The notes under the pieces: generated by a model
The model's input: only the letters and a program-made list of their open reading frames with translations
Database searches by the model: none
What the model was told of the DNA's origin: nothing
In this document: positions 23,553 through 32,625 of the stretch, in pieces
How positions within the stretch are numbered: position 1 is the first letter of the stretch
Layout: the number at the start of each line of letters is the position of its first letter
Made by a program: the position numbers and the translations under genes
Origin: CAYNYM01 sp964644375
GTDB taxonomy: Bacteria; Desulfobacterota; DSM-4660; Desulfatiglandales; HGW-15
DNA: 35,277 nucleotides
Reading direction: 5' to 3'
NCBI GenBank assembly: GCA_964644375.1
Contig: CAZXWJ010000014.1
Coordinates: 1-35,277 of the forward strand

Positions 23553-24479
23553 TTAGTCCCTTTTGCCGGAAAGTTGATCAACCGTCCTGAAGAACTCGCC
23601 GTAAAACCTGAAGGCAGCAGGATAGTATTTTTTTACAAGCCGGGCGTGTCTGCCGTCTTTTTTGAATTTTTCGAAAAATTCGTCAAAGGCCTTGTGCAGG
23701 TATGGCGAGCTCTTTGCAAAGGCACAGCCCATCTTTTGCTGGGGAGACACGGGGCCGATCACCTTGATCTTTCCAGGCCACTTTTCAAGGGCAATCAAGG
23801 CGTCGGGCACATCCAGAATGGTTGCCTCGGCTTCATCGTTAATGATTGCGGGCGCCAACTCATTGAGTTTTCCACGGAACAGTCTGATTTTGGCCCCTGT
23901 TCTCTTCAGGTCATAAAGGGAGGGATCAAGGCAGGTGTTTGTTTTTCCCAGTATCCTACGCCCCGAAAGCATCTTTTTCACTGCGGCGATATCCTTTTTA
24001 GTATCGTCCGTGGGCCTGACCGGCTTCATTAAGGAATCCGCCCTCGATACGAGCCAGACCTGTGTAGGAAAGGTCGGCGCGGAAAAAAGTACGGCTTTCT
24101 GTCTTCAGAAAAGAATGGTCAGGCCGTTGGCCGCAATGTCTCCCTTAACAGTTGTATCTCCCAACCATTTGAAATCCGCCCCCCGAACCCTGACGAGCTT
24201 TCCGGTCACGTCCGGTATCACGTCTTGCCATGTCGTATGAACATACTCGTACCTCACCCCCAGGTATTCGGCGAATGCCATGACCATTTCCACATCCAGC
24301 CCTTCACCGGTGCCCGTCACAAAGTTGGCATAGGGGACGCCGAGGTGCCGCAAAACACCCCTTTCTTTGATCTCGGCAAGATCCGCTCCAACCGCCCCCC
24401 CTACTTCCGTGAGAGCCCATAATACCACCACGCATATTAAGGCTGTTCTTCTAAGAATTGGTTTTTCCCAACATTTCAT
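23553..24479 (-). pseudogene. Family 3 solute-binding protein interrupted by an in-frame TGA
   Basis: The gene starts at ATG 24479 behind GGAGAA and has a signal peptide (LICVVVLWALTEVGGAVGA). The lobes typical of PF00497 periplasmic binding proteins follow: DLAEIKERGVLRHLGVPYANF, GLDVEMVMAFAEYLGV, WQDVIPDV, GDIAANGLTIL. A TGA at 24105-24107 stops it. The same frame then continues with KAVLFSAPTFPTQVWLVSR, a second lobe and the end at 23553, so nothing but one codon is wrong. The family usually has Trp here (LPWR), so TGG to TGA is the likely change. It overlaps the MCP gene by 29 bases and precedes the sensor kinase, so it probably supplied ligand information to one of them. Confidence 0.8.
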
Positions 24480-26367
24480 CTACTTCTCCTTTTTTTCCTT
24501 CGATAAGGCCCGTCAGGTCTTTGACCAACCCCTTCATCTGTTGAGACTGAGCACTCATTTCTTCAGAGGCCGAAGCGGACTCCTCGGCATTTGCCGCAAC
24601 CTGCTGGGTGACTTTATCCATATCAGAGACAGCCTGGTTGATCTGATTGATCCCTTGTGCCTGTTCCTGTGAAGCGGCGGCGATTTCACCAATAAGTTCT
24701 CCGACCTTTGCTGTGCCGGTTGCCACCTCGGAAAACGCTTCACCGGTCCGCCCTACAAGCGTTGATCCGTCGTTGATTTTCTTGATCGTTCCTTCGATGA
24801 GGCCTGCAGTATCTCTAGCTGCATCGGCAGCTTTCATGGCCAGGTTTCTGACCTCATCGGCCACGACTGCAAAGCCAGATCCCGCCTCACCGGCCCGGGC
24901 TGCCTCAACGGCTGCGTTTAAGGCCAGGAGATTGGTTTGAAAGGCAATCTCATCGATCCTTTTTATTATTTTGGAAGTCTCTTCGCTTGCCTTGCCGATC
25001 TCCTCCATAGAGGTCGTCAACTCGGCCATGGAATTGGTTGCCTTTCCAACCGTATTTTTGGCGTCCTTCATCAGGCTATCGGCTTGGGAAGCGTTGTCCG
25101 CACTTTGTTTGGCCATGGAAGCCATCTCTTCCAGGGAAGAGGAGGCCTCTTCCAGCGATGCCGCCTGCTCGGACGAACCTTCCGCAAGTTCCAAGCTGGA
25201 AGACGACACCTGCCCTGAAGCGGTGGCAACCTGATCCGATCCGTCATTTAATGCTGCGATTGCTCTGGCCATGGGTTTGGTGATACTTCGTGTGAGAAAA
25301 AACCCCAATCCTCCTCCTACGATCACAAGGGCCAGGCACACCAAGGAGATGAAAAACATCATGGATTTGAATCCATCTGTCAACCTCACTGCTGCGACCC
25401 CTATTTCATCCTCATAGGCGCCGGCGCCGATGACCCAATCCCAGGGGGCATAATAGGTAATCTTTGCAACTTTTGTTCTCGCTTCTTTTTCCCCCTTGTT
25501 TTGCCATGGGTATCTCTCCGTAGCAAGTTCGCCCGGATTCAGTGCCGTGCCCTTTTGGACGATCGATTGGATGAAAAGATTTCCATCGCTGTCTTTTGCA
25601 TTCCATATGTCCTCCCCGTCCCGCTTTCCTTCATAGGAGACACGATAATGCCCTTTTTCTTCACCTCTGCCTTGAAGAACGTATACGTATCCGGTTTGGC
25701 CGATTTTCTTTCCCATGATCATTTTTCGGATAGAGGACTCAATTTCTGCTTTCGCAAGCATGGCAAACTCTTGCTTGTATCCCGATGCGGAAATAATCCA
25801 CCCCCATGGCTCAAAAAGTTCCTGCGCCAGGCACTTGGCTTGCTCAATTTTTTCCCCGGGATTTTTCCACATATATTCGAGGAATCCCGATGAACCCATG
25901 GCCAACTGATCCCTGATAAAACCGTGCTTTGTTAAATTGACCCCCACCAATGCTTTTTTGGGGTGCACCAGGATGTTCCCCTTTTTTGACAGGACATAGA
26001 TGTAACCGGATTCTCCAATTTTCTGCGAAAGCAGAAAGCTGGCCGCTTTACTTTTCGCCTCTTCTTCGTTGAGGGTTCCCGCCGCAAATTGATCATAAAA
26101 AAAGCGCACACCTTCTTTCCCATTTTGGGCGATGGAGACGCAGTTCAGCCGAATTGCCGAACTGACGGCCTGATCAATGGCTTCATGGACGCCCTCGGCG
26201 ATGTGAGCCAGTTCGGAATCGCTCATATTATAAATTTCTGCACTCACCATGTTTTTCATGGTTCGTCCCTTCACTTGAGTGAAGGCCAGAGTAACGATGG
26301 TTGGGATGACAACACACCCGATCGCCATAGCCATGATCTTGGTACTGAGTTTCATGTCTTTAAGCAT
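24451..26367 (-). CDS. Methyl-accepting chemotaxis protein with tandem Cache sensor
   Basis: The protein has 638 residues. GGGAGG precedes the ATG. A membrane helix at about 10-30 is followed by a periplasmic region with two similar Cache-type modules, each containing K-I-G-x-[ST]-G-Y-[IV]-Y-V-L and later W-G/D-W-[IV]-I-[SG]-A. A second membrane helix lies at about 334-358. The short linker after it (RSITKPMARAI) is only the beginning of a HAMP domain. The cytoplasmic coiled coil carries the conserved MCP tip EIAFQTNLLALNAAVEAARAG with GSGFAVVADEVRNLA. There is no C-terminal NWETF-like pentapeptide. It relays ligand binding to CheA/CheW, yet the neighbouring cheW is destroyed, so it depends on Che proteins encoded elsewhere. 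Confidence 0.95.
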   Translation of the reverse strand: MLKDMKLSTKIMAMAIGCVVIPTIVTLAFTQVKGRTMKNMVSAEIYNMSDSELAHIAEGVHEAIDQAVSSAIRLNCVSIAQNGKEGVRFFYDQFAAGTLNEEEAKSKAASFLLSQKIGESGYIYVLSKKGNILVHPKKALVGVNLTKHGFIRDQLAMGSSGFLEYMWKNPGEKIEQAKCLAQELFEPWGWIISASGYKQEFAMLAKAEIESSIRKMIMGKKIGQTGYVYVLQGRGEEKGHYRVSYEGKRDGEDIWNAKDSDGNLFIQSIVQKGTALNPGELATERYPWQNKGEKEARTKVAKITYYAPWDWVIGAGAYEDEIGVAAVRLTDGFKSMMFFISLVCLALVIVGGGLGFFLTRSITKPMARAIAALNDGSDQVATASGQVSSSSLELAEGSSEQAASLEEASSSLEEMASMAKQSADNASQADSLMKDAKNTVGKATNSMAELTTSMEEIGKASEETSKIIKRIDEIAFQTNLLALNAAVEAARAGEAGSGFAVVADEVRNLAMKAADAARDTAGLIEGTIKKINDGSTLVGRTGEAFSEVATGTAKVGELIGEIAAASQEQAQGINQINQAVSDMDKVTQQVAANAEESASASEEMSAQSQQMKGLVKDLTGLIEGKKGEVDEMLGKTNS

Positions 26368-26404
26368 TTTTTCCTCCCGTGCCCCTAATTTTTATGGTTT
26401 TATT

Positions 26405-26842
26405 TTATGTTTGGGACTCGTTAAGTTTCGACCGGCAATTCTTTGTCCAGCGTCGCAATTTTTTAAGCACCAAGACCCGACCGATATCGAGGAGGATCTT
26501 TACGCCTCCTTCCATCTTGGCCATGCCAAGGATATAAGTCCGTATCCAGTTTTGCGCCGAATGCGGGGGTATGCTCGATCTTTTCTTCCCTGATATTCAG
26601 GACCTCAGAGATCGAATCTACCATTGTGCCCGTTGTCAAACTCGTTGACCGGCGTGCGACCTCCACTACGATAATGCTGGTTCGTTCCGTGTGGTTCATC
26701 GGCTTCATCCCGGACCTCATCCGAAGATTTTCTTGATCTGGAGGATACCGATGCCAAACTCCTCGTTATCCAGAGAAAAAGTCAGATATTTATCCTCCCT
26801 CTCGGCGGTAGTCTTTACCGATTAATCTGCCTTTTCAGTCAA
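26405..26842 (-). pseudogene. cheW: cheW pseudogene
   Basis: Pieces of a CheW coupling protein appear in order but in three frames. From a TTG at 26842 (GGAGGT some 14 bases upstream) the frame meets TAA at 26822-26824, then reads KYLTFSLDNEEFGIGILQIK and KIFG until a one-base shift near 26716-26722. A second frame reads NHTERTSIIVVEVA, then TGTMVDSISEVLNIREEKIE and GAKLDTD. After one extra base near 26534-26538 the last frame reads YILGMAKMEGGVKILLDIGRV. About 35 residues of the middle (the VKGVINLRGKVIPV part) are missing. With a nonsense codon, two frameshifts and a deletion it cannot make CheW. CheW bridges MCPs and CheA. Confidence 0.85.
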
Positions 26843-26889
26843 TTCTACGAATTTGTTTCACCTCCTTTTTTATTCCATAGATCCATTCC

Positions 26890-27297
26890 CTACTCAGTGA
26901 CATTGACCTCTCGCCCCCTATCTAAACGTTCGATCAATGCCATCATTTTTTGTGGGGTCAGAGGTTTTTGGCAATAGCCATCCAGTCCGGGTCGTATATT
27001 TTCAATGACCACGTCGTCATAACCAAATCCGGAGACGATAAGCACTGAAATTTTCGGGCGAGCCCTCTTGATCCAACGCAGGAGTCCGATGCCGCCCATA
27101 TTGGGCATCACTACATCCGTGATCACGAGATCAAAGGGGGCTCCTATCGAGAATGATTTTTCAATTTTTTGTTGGGCCTTTACACCATCTGATGCTGAAT
27201 CAAGGAAAAAGCCTTCTCTTTTCAAATGAAGCTTCAATATTTTGGCGAATTCCGGCTCATCATCCACGACCAGAATTTTCCTGATAAATTTGGCCAT
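26890..27297 (-). CDS. Receiver-only response regulator (CheY-like)
   Basis: The product has 135 residues, all receiver: Asp12/Asp13, phosphoacceptor Asp61 in LVITDVVMPNMGG, Ser in LIVSGFG and Lys in GYCQKPL. No output domain. The ATG follows AAAAAGGA. It is the first gene of the minus-strand sensory operon and precedes the cheW pseudogene and the MCP, so a CheY-like role is possible, but the kinases at 19822 and 21513 are equally good partners. It appears intact, unlike most of its operon. Confidence 0.9.
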   Translation of the reverse strand: MAKFIRKILVVDDEPEFAKILKLHLKREGFFLDSASDGVKAQQKIEKSFSIGAPFDLVITDVVMPNMGGIGLLRWIKRARPKISVLIVSGFGYDDVVIENIRPGLDGYCQKPLTPQKMMALIERLDRGREVNVTE

Positions 27298-27661
27298 TCC
27301 TTTTTTTTGTCTCCTTTTCTCTTTCTTTCAACAGCAAAGTTCGGACCACGTTTTTTTAAGGGCTTTGGGTTGGCCTATCATTTCGTAATCTAAGGATATT
27401 TTGGGAATAAAGCAGAAGAGATGTTTTGAAAGCAGAACGACCAGAATGTCGCCCTAAATCGAGAATTCCGGAAGGTTTTGGGGTAAATGACGGGCAGGGA
27501 TGTATGATAAATGAGGATATGGGCAGAGCGGCGTTTTTGTCGCATAAAAACGACGAATACGTCAGTGCCTATTCAAACATGCGAATTGCTGTTATGTGGC
27601 GTCCTCGGAATAGCTTCTCATGACATCCGTTGTTTTGAATTCCGTAATTTGAAATTTCCAT
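27298..27661. other. Intergenic region between two minus-strand operons
   Basis: The stretch should contain the promoter of the receiver-cheW-MCP operon and the end of the NtrC-type gene transcript. Short plus-strand frames have no ribosome binding site or recognisable domain. No convincing terminator, sigma54 site or repeat is seen. Confidence 0.35.
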
Positions 27662-29032
27662 TCACAGGCTGTCGAGCATCTCTCTCCATCTCGGAAATTC
27701 TCGCATCTGTGCCACCCTCCGCTGGACCTGCCTCACAGAGACACCCAGAATCTTGGCCGCATCTTTGCGGTCCCCCCCGGTCTGGGTGAGGACGTAGACA
27801 ATGTGAGCGGCATCGTTTTCCTTCAAGGTGCACAATGTGCGGGAAAGGGGGGAGACAGACGGTGCCGCTTCACCTAGATGCCGGGGTAAAATCAGGCGAG
27901 AATCGGCAACCAGTACCGCGTTTTCCACCAGCTGGGCCAGTTCGCGGATATTGCCGGGGAATTTCAGAGACCCCAACCAGTCCAGTGCCTCGGGGCTGAA
28001 ACCCTCTATCTGCTTACACCGGCGGAAGCATGCCTTTTCAAGGAAATGAGCGGCAAGCAGGGGAACGTCTCCACTTCTTTCAAGAAGCGGAGGGAGGTGA
28101 ACGTGGGCCGATTTCAAACGATACAAAAGGTCTAGCCTGAATGCCCCCTCTTGGCAGGCCTTGTTCAGATCCGTGTTGGTGGCTGAAACGATCCTGACAT
28201 CGACCCCAATCGGCCTTGTTTCACCGAGACGAACAACGCTTTTTTCCTCCAGCACTCGCAGAAGTTTAACCTGGAGGTTCAAAGGGAGTTCCCCGATCTC
28301 ATCAAGAAACAGGGTGCCCCCGTCCGCCTGCTCAAAAAGGCCGGGAAAGTCCCTTTCCGCCCCGGTGAAGGCCCCTTTCACATGGCCGAAGAACTGACTC
28401 TCAAAAAGGGATTCCGGAAAGGAGGAGACATTGACCGCCACGAAGGAGCCCTCAGGCGAGGTTCCTGCCCTATGGATACCTCGGGCCAGAAGTTCCTTCC
28501 CTGTGCCGGATTCACCCGTGATCAGAATGGGATTTCCGCTTTTGGCCATAACCTGCGCGTAAGAAAGCAATGCCTTCATTTGAGGGCACTGGGTGATGAT
28601 ATCGGAGAAGGCATCCGAAAGGGCGGTCTTTTTCCCGCCCCGCCCCGGGCTTTGCAGGCCTGTCTTTAAACCTTTTCTTTCATAGGCATGCTCTATGGAT
28701 AAAAGGAGGCGTTCCGTATCCACCGGTTTTACCAGATAATCGTAGGCCCCCAGTCGAATGGCCTGAACGGCGGTTGGCACGTCATCCACCGCCGTTAACA
28801 TGAGGAATTCCGTGGAGGGCCTGTAGGGCTTTGTTTCGGTAAGCACCTTGAGTCCGTCAATTTCCGGCATCAGATAATCAAGGAGGACGAGGTCAAAATC
28901 GGCCTCCTTGATTTTTTTAATAGCTTCATGACCGGTTTGACAGGTCACCGTATCCCTGTAACCCCGCCGCCGGAGGAGACGTTTAACTGCGCTCACGGTC
29001 ACCGGTTCATCATCGACGATGAGTATTTTCAT
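27662..29032 (-). CDS. Sigma54-dependent NtrC-family response regulator
   Basis: The protein has 456 residues: a receiver (Asp7/Asp8, Asp52 in LVLLDYLMPEIDG, Thr in MLTAVDD, Lys in YLVKPVD), an AAA+ domain with Walker A GESGTGKE from residue 173, GAFTGA at 220-225 (the sigma54-contacting loop), Walker B GGTLFLDEIGE and an Arg finger region, and a C-terminal Fis-type helix-turn-helix (DRKDAAKILGVSVRQVQRRV). All key residues are intact, so it should activate sigma54 promoters when phosphorylated. Its ATG overlaps the stop of the upstream kinase as ATGA, which points to a cognate pair. I could not identify a -24/-12 promoter in the window, so targets are unknown. Confidence 0.96.
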   Translation of the reverse strand: MKILIVDDEPVTVSAVKRLLRRRGYRDTVTCQTGHEAIKKIKEADFDLVLLDYLMPEIDGLKVLTETKPYRPSTEFLMLTAVDDVPTAVQAIRLGAYDYLVKPVDTERLLLSIEHAYERKGLKTGLQSPGRGGKKTALSDAFSDIITQCPQMKALLSYAQVMAKSGNPILITGESGTGKELLARGIHRAGTSPEGSFVAVNVSSFPESLFESQFFGHVKGAFTGAERDFPGLFEQADGGTLFLDEIGELPLNLQVKLLRVLEEKSVVRLGETRPIGVDVRIVSATNTDLNKACQEGAFRLDLLYRLKSAHVHLPPLLERSGDVPLLAAHFLEKACFRRCKQIEGFSPEALDWLGSLKFPGNIRELAQLVENAVLVADSRLILPRHLGEAAPSVSPLSRTLCTLKENDAAHIVYVLTQTGGDRKDAAKILGVSVRQVQRRVAQMREFPRWREMLDSL

Positions 29033-31956
29033 AGCTTCTGCCTGCCCTCCTTCAGGATGATTTCAACCAGAGCTTTCAGTCTAAAGGGTTTCTGCAAGAG
29101 GTGATCGGTCAAGGCCGAGAGCTCGGGCCTTTGCCGAAGGGCCTGCGGGCTGCCCGAGCAGAGAATCATCTTGAGCAATGGAAACCTTGATTTGACCTTT
29201 TTCAGGAGTTCCCAACCGTTGATGCCCGGCATCATAATGTCGGAAAGGACGATGTCCACCTCCGGGTGCTCTTCCAAATAGGCTATGACTTCTTCGGGAT
29301 TATTGATTGTCTCAAGCCTTGTATCTTTAACCTCAACAAAATAGTTCTTGAGTTCGTCGAGGAATGCCACATCATCGTCGACGCAGAGAATAGTGGGCTG
29401 AAGGCGTGGCTTGCCATCGGGCTCAACAGGGAAAAAAATCGTAAATCGGCTTCCCTGTCCCGGGCGGGAAAGAACCCCTATACTTCCATGGTGGTCCCTG
29501 ACCAGTCCGTAGGAGACGGAAAGCCCGAGCCCGGTCCCGCCATCATCCCGTCGCGTGGTGAAAAATGGATCGAAAATATGGTTCACCACCTCCGGTTCCA
29601 TGCCCACACCATTGTCCTCAATCTCCACCAGAATAGCGTTTATGCGTTGAAGAAATCGCGACCTGATTGAAAGCCTCCCCTTATCCTTTTGGGGAATGGC
29701 ATGTGCCGCGTTCACCAGAATATTTACGATCACCTGTTCAAGTTTTTGAAAATGCCCCTGGATATCAGGCAGGTTCTCCGAGAGAACGACCTCGATAGTC
29801 GTGATGGATTTCCTGAGCTGGGCGCCCACAATGGTCAGGGCCTTTTCGATGACCTCATTGATCCTGACCGGTTTCGTTTGGCCGTTCTGGTCCATGCGCG
29901 CAAAATCCTTCAAATTTTCCACCACCTTATTGATCCTGTCCGATCCCGCCTTTATGCTGTGGATGATTTCCCCCATATCATCGCACAATTCATCCATGGT
30001 CATTGTGCTTTTGACCCATTCCGGATGGGCGACGGCGTAATCACGAAGAATCGGTTGAAACATCTGCCACGTTTCTTCCAGGAGGGGCACATTGTAGGTG
30101 ATAAAACTGTTCGGGTTGTTGATCTCATGGGCAACGCCGGCGATCACCTCGCCCAGCGAGGCGAGTTTGTCGGCCTGGATGACCTGTTGAAGCCGAAATT
30201 CCGATTCCTGCCGCAATCTCTTGTCTTCGCTTATGTCCTGCCAGGTCCCTGCAATATGGCTTATGGCGCCGTCAGGGAGTCGTGCCACACGGCGTCTGTC
30301 ACTGAGCCATTTGTATGATCCGTCTGCGCAAAGAATACGATATTCCGAAGCAATCTTTCCGCCCACCAGCAACTGGGCACGCTCTTCCAAAAAAGAACTC
30401 CGGTCGTCGGGGTGAACCCGATCAACCCAAAAAGACGCCTCCTTCAGGAATCGATTTGGGGTGAAACCGCTGACTTCTTCAACCGCGGCGCTGATATAGC
30501 TGATCCGGTAATCTCCTCCAGCCTCGCAGACATAGGGGACAAGGGGCAGAGATTCCAGGAGCAAGGAGAGTTGTTCTTTCGTATTGCGGAGGTTCTCCTC
30601 TGTCCGTTTCATTTCGGTAATGTCGTGACCTACTTCGACAACCAGATTAGGTCGAAAATTCGAATGCCAGGCAGCCACGCCGGAGGAGCATTTGAACACC
30701 TTCTTTTCACTTCCTGAACTGAGAATTGCATTGTTGTGTTCGTGTTTCCCACAATCGGAAAAAGTCATTTCAACGATACATAGGTCACAAGGTCTGTCCC
30801 TATGATGATATGCCTCATAGCACTTTTTTCCTATCAGGCCGGGCCCGAATAATCTTTTATTGGCTTCATTGACCCAAACAATGTTGTGCTGTTCGTCTAC
30901 CACGGTAATGTGGTCATTCATGGCGCTTAGAATCCCTGAAAGCCAAGCCTCACTGTTCCTCAGGGCCTTTTCCGTCTTGATCCGTTCTTTTATTTCATGC
31001 TTGAGGTTCTGAATGGTTCCATTGAGGGAAGCGTTTCGCTCTTCCACTAATTTTTCGAGATGATGCCGGTGCGCCTCCAGTTCCTCTACCATCCGCTTGC
31101 GTTCCGTGATGTCGATGATGAGCCCCCTCAATCCCACGGGGTGACCATCACGCATGATGACGGACGGTCGAATGATGACGGGGATAGTGCTTCCGTCCTT
31201 TTTGATGACAGTATACTCCTTTCCCCGAGATTTCGATCCCTGGAGGATTCGGTGCACATTCTCAACGGCCCTCTCCCTGTCTTCAGGGATAAACATATCG
31301 AAGACATTCAAGCCTTTTTCAAAATTCTCTTTTTTATACCCGAATGCCTTGACCGCACACCGATTCACAAAGGTGAGATTCCCGGTGGTGTCCATTTCAT
31401 AGACGATCTCGGGCAGCATTTCACATAATTCTTTGAAACTTTTCCTGCTTTCCAGGGTTTCCTGTTCAGCGATTCTGCGTTCGGAAACCTCCCTTCGAAG
31501 CGTCTTATTGGCCCTTGAGAGGTCCTTTGTTTTTTCCCGAACCCGCCTCTCCAGGTTTTCAAGAAGGGTCCTGTTTTCCAGCCGCAAGTCTCTTTTCTCC
31601 AAGGCCATCCTAATGGTGTGAAGCAATTTATCGGTGCTCTCAAGGGGCTTTCGAAGGTAGTCAAAGGCCCGGTCATCCTTCAGGGTCTCCACGGCATTCT
31701 CGAGGGTGGCATAACCGGTCAAGATGATGACCTCGATATCGGGATCGATTTTTTTGGCCTGTTTCAAGACCTCCAGACCGTTCAACCCGGGCATTTTCAT
31801 GTCCGTGATGACCACGTCGAAAGGTGATTTTTTAAGGATTCCGAGTGCATCCTTTCCGCTTGAAGTGGTCACCACCGAAAAATATTTTTTCAGGATTGCT
31901 TCGAGGGTATACAAGATGTCCGGTTCATCATCGACAATAAGAATTCTTCTATCCAT
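29029..31956 (-). CDS. Hybrid histidine kinase: receiver, three PAS, kinase core, receiver
   Basis: The product has 975 residues from ATG 31956, chosen because GGAGA lies 6 bases upstream (the frame is open to 31983). Order: receiver (Asp52 in VVITDMKMPGLNG), coiled coil, PAS 1 (FKELCEMLPEIVYEMDTTG onward), PAS 2 with C-x10-C-x2-C (GKKCYEAYHHRDRPCDLC), PAS 3 with a typical PAC tail, HisKA with His610 in AGVAHEINNPNSF, HATPase_c (DNGVGMEP, GGTGLGLSVSYG) and a C-terminal receiver (Asp906 in IVLSDIMMPGING, Lys in LLQKPF). No membrane segment. It is coupled by an ATGA overlap to the NtrC-type regulator. The N-terminal receiver lets another kinase control it, and the C-terminal one may buffer or relay phosphate. 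Confidence 0.95.
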   Translation of the reverse strand: MDRRILIVDDEPDILYTLEAILKKYFSVVTTSSGKDALGILKKSPFDVVITDMKMPGLNGLEVLKQAKKIDPDIEVIILTGYATLENAVETLKDDRAFDYLRKPLESTDKLLHTIRMALEKRDLRLENRTLLENLERRVREKTKDLSRANKTLRREVSERRIAEQETLESRKSFKELCEMLPEIVYEMDTTGNLTFVNRCAVKAFGYKKENFEKGLNVFDMFIPEDRERAVENVHRILQGSKSRGKEYTVIKKDGSTIPVIIRPSVIMRDGHPVGLRGLIIDITERKRMVEELEAHRHHLEKLVEERNASLNGTIQNLKHEIKERIKTEKALRNSEAWLSGILSAMNDHITVVDEQHNIVWVNEANKRLFGPGLIGKKCYEAYHHRDRPCDLCIVEMTFSDCGKHEHNNAILSSGSEKKVFKCSSGVAAWHSNFRPNLVVEVGHDITEMKRTEENLRNTKEQLSLLLESLPLVPYVCEAGGDYRISYISAAVEEVSGFTPNRFLKEASFWVDRVHPDDRSSFLEERAQLLVGGKIASEYRILCADGSYKWLSDRRRVARLPDGAISHIAGTWQDISEDKRLRQESEFRLQQVIQADKLASLGEVIAGVAHEINNPNSFITYNVPLLEETWQMFQPILRDYAVAHPEWVKSTMTMDELCDDMGEIIHSIKAGSDRINKVVENLKDFARMDQNGQTKPVRINEVIEKALTIVGAQLRKSITTIEVVLSENLPDIQGHFQKLEQVIVNILVNAAHAIPQKDKGRLSIRSRFLQRINAILVEIEDNGVGMEPEVVNHIFDPFFTTRRDDGGTGLGLSVSYGLVRDHHGSIGVLSRPGQGSRFTIFFPVEPDGKPRLQPTILCVDDDVAFLDELKNYFVEVKDTRLETINNPEEVIAYLEEHPEVDIVLSDIMMPGINGWELLKKVKSRFPLLKMILCSGSPQALRQRPELSALTDHLLQKPFRLKALVEIILKEGRQKL

Positions 31957-32561
31957 GACAGTCTCCATGGGTGTTTCCAACACATCGGTAAATTTTGGAG
32001 TTATCTCGACCTCCCGAATCTCTTTCCTTCAACAGATCGTTGTTTCTTGTAAGAGTGAGGTACGGCGCCGATCTGATTCGATCCACGAGACAGCTTGCAT
32101 TTGAGTGCCCTCCTACAGGCATGCACAAGGTTAGTGAAGGCAAGGTATTTTTCGAAGATATTTTCAGCTACATCAAACTATAGAGAAATATCCAATGACC
32201 TAAAACACTGGAAGCAAACCAAAGTGATTATATTTATTATGATAGAACATCATAATTTTTTAATGAAACTAACGCAGTCTAAGTATGACATCGAAATTTG
32301 TCAATGGAATCTTTCGAAATGCAATCTCTGTAAAAAAATAGCATCTTTAACGTTATATTTTTTCATTTAATTCCAAAAATAGATTCGAGGTCAACTTTTG
32401 TCCTGTTTAGGTCAATAAGACGCTATTTTGCTTTAAGGTTTTGAGGTATTGCATCTCCGGTTCCCATTTGGAAACGGCTTTTTTAGTCTTTAAACCCCTT
32501 TTCTCAACGACTCCGAGCCTGACGGCGTCAAAGGCTAACGAGGCAGAAATGTCTGATCGGT
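31957..32561. other. AT-rich intergenic region
   Basis: About 600 bases separate the divergent kinase and secreted-protein genes. The part from 32160 to 32400 is clearly richer in A and T than its surroundings and holds only short frames without ribosome binding sites. The end (about 32495-32560) returns to normal GC and includes a small hairpin, GCCT...AGGC enclosing GAC/GTC. I compared it by eye with c-di-GMP and cobalamin riboswitch cores and found no convincing match. Confidence 0.4.
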
Positions 32562-32590
32562 GTAAACCTTTTTGGTTCGCCCTCGTCTAA
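32562..32590 (+). promoter_or_regulatory. Candidate ECF-sigma promoter
   Basis: GTAAACC (32562-32568) and CGTCTAA (32584-32590) have the AACC / CGTCTAA layout and about 15-16-base spacing of RpoE-like ECF promoters. A start site near 32597 would leave a leader of about 30 bases before the ATG at 32626. The sigma gene two positions downstream would be the natural user. Confidence 0.4.
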
Positions 32591-32625
32591 AATGGGCAAG
32601 AAATGATTGGAAAGGAGAAAAAACG

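Noticed and set aside
24105..24107. TGA as a selenocysteine codon in the solute-binding protein
   Set aside because: The position normally holds Trp in the family, no redox motif surrounds it, and no obvious SECIS-like hairpin follows the TGA. A nonsense mutation or base error is simpler.
32495..32560. Possible c-di-GMP or other riboswitch before the secreted-protein gene
   Set aside because: Some fragments resemble riboswitch core strings, but the paired elements and conserved loops could not be assembled. The candidate ECF promoter also lies downstream of it, so it would not be in that transcript.
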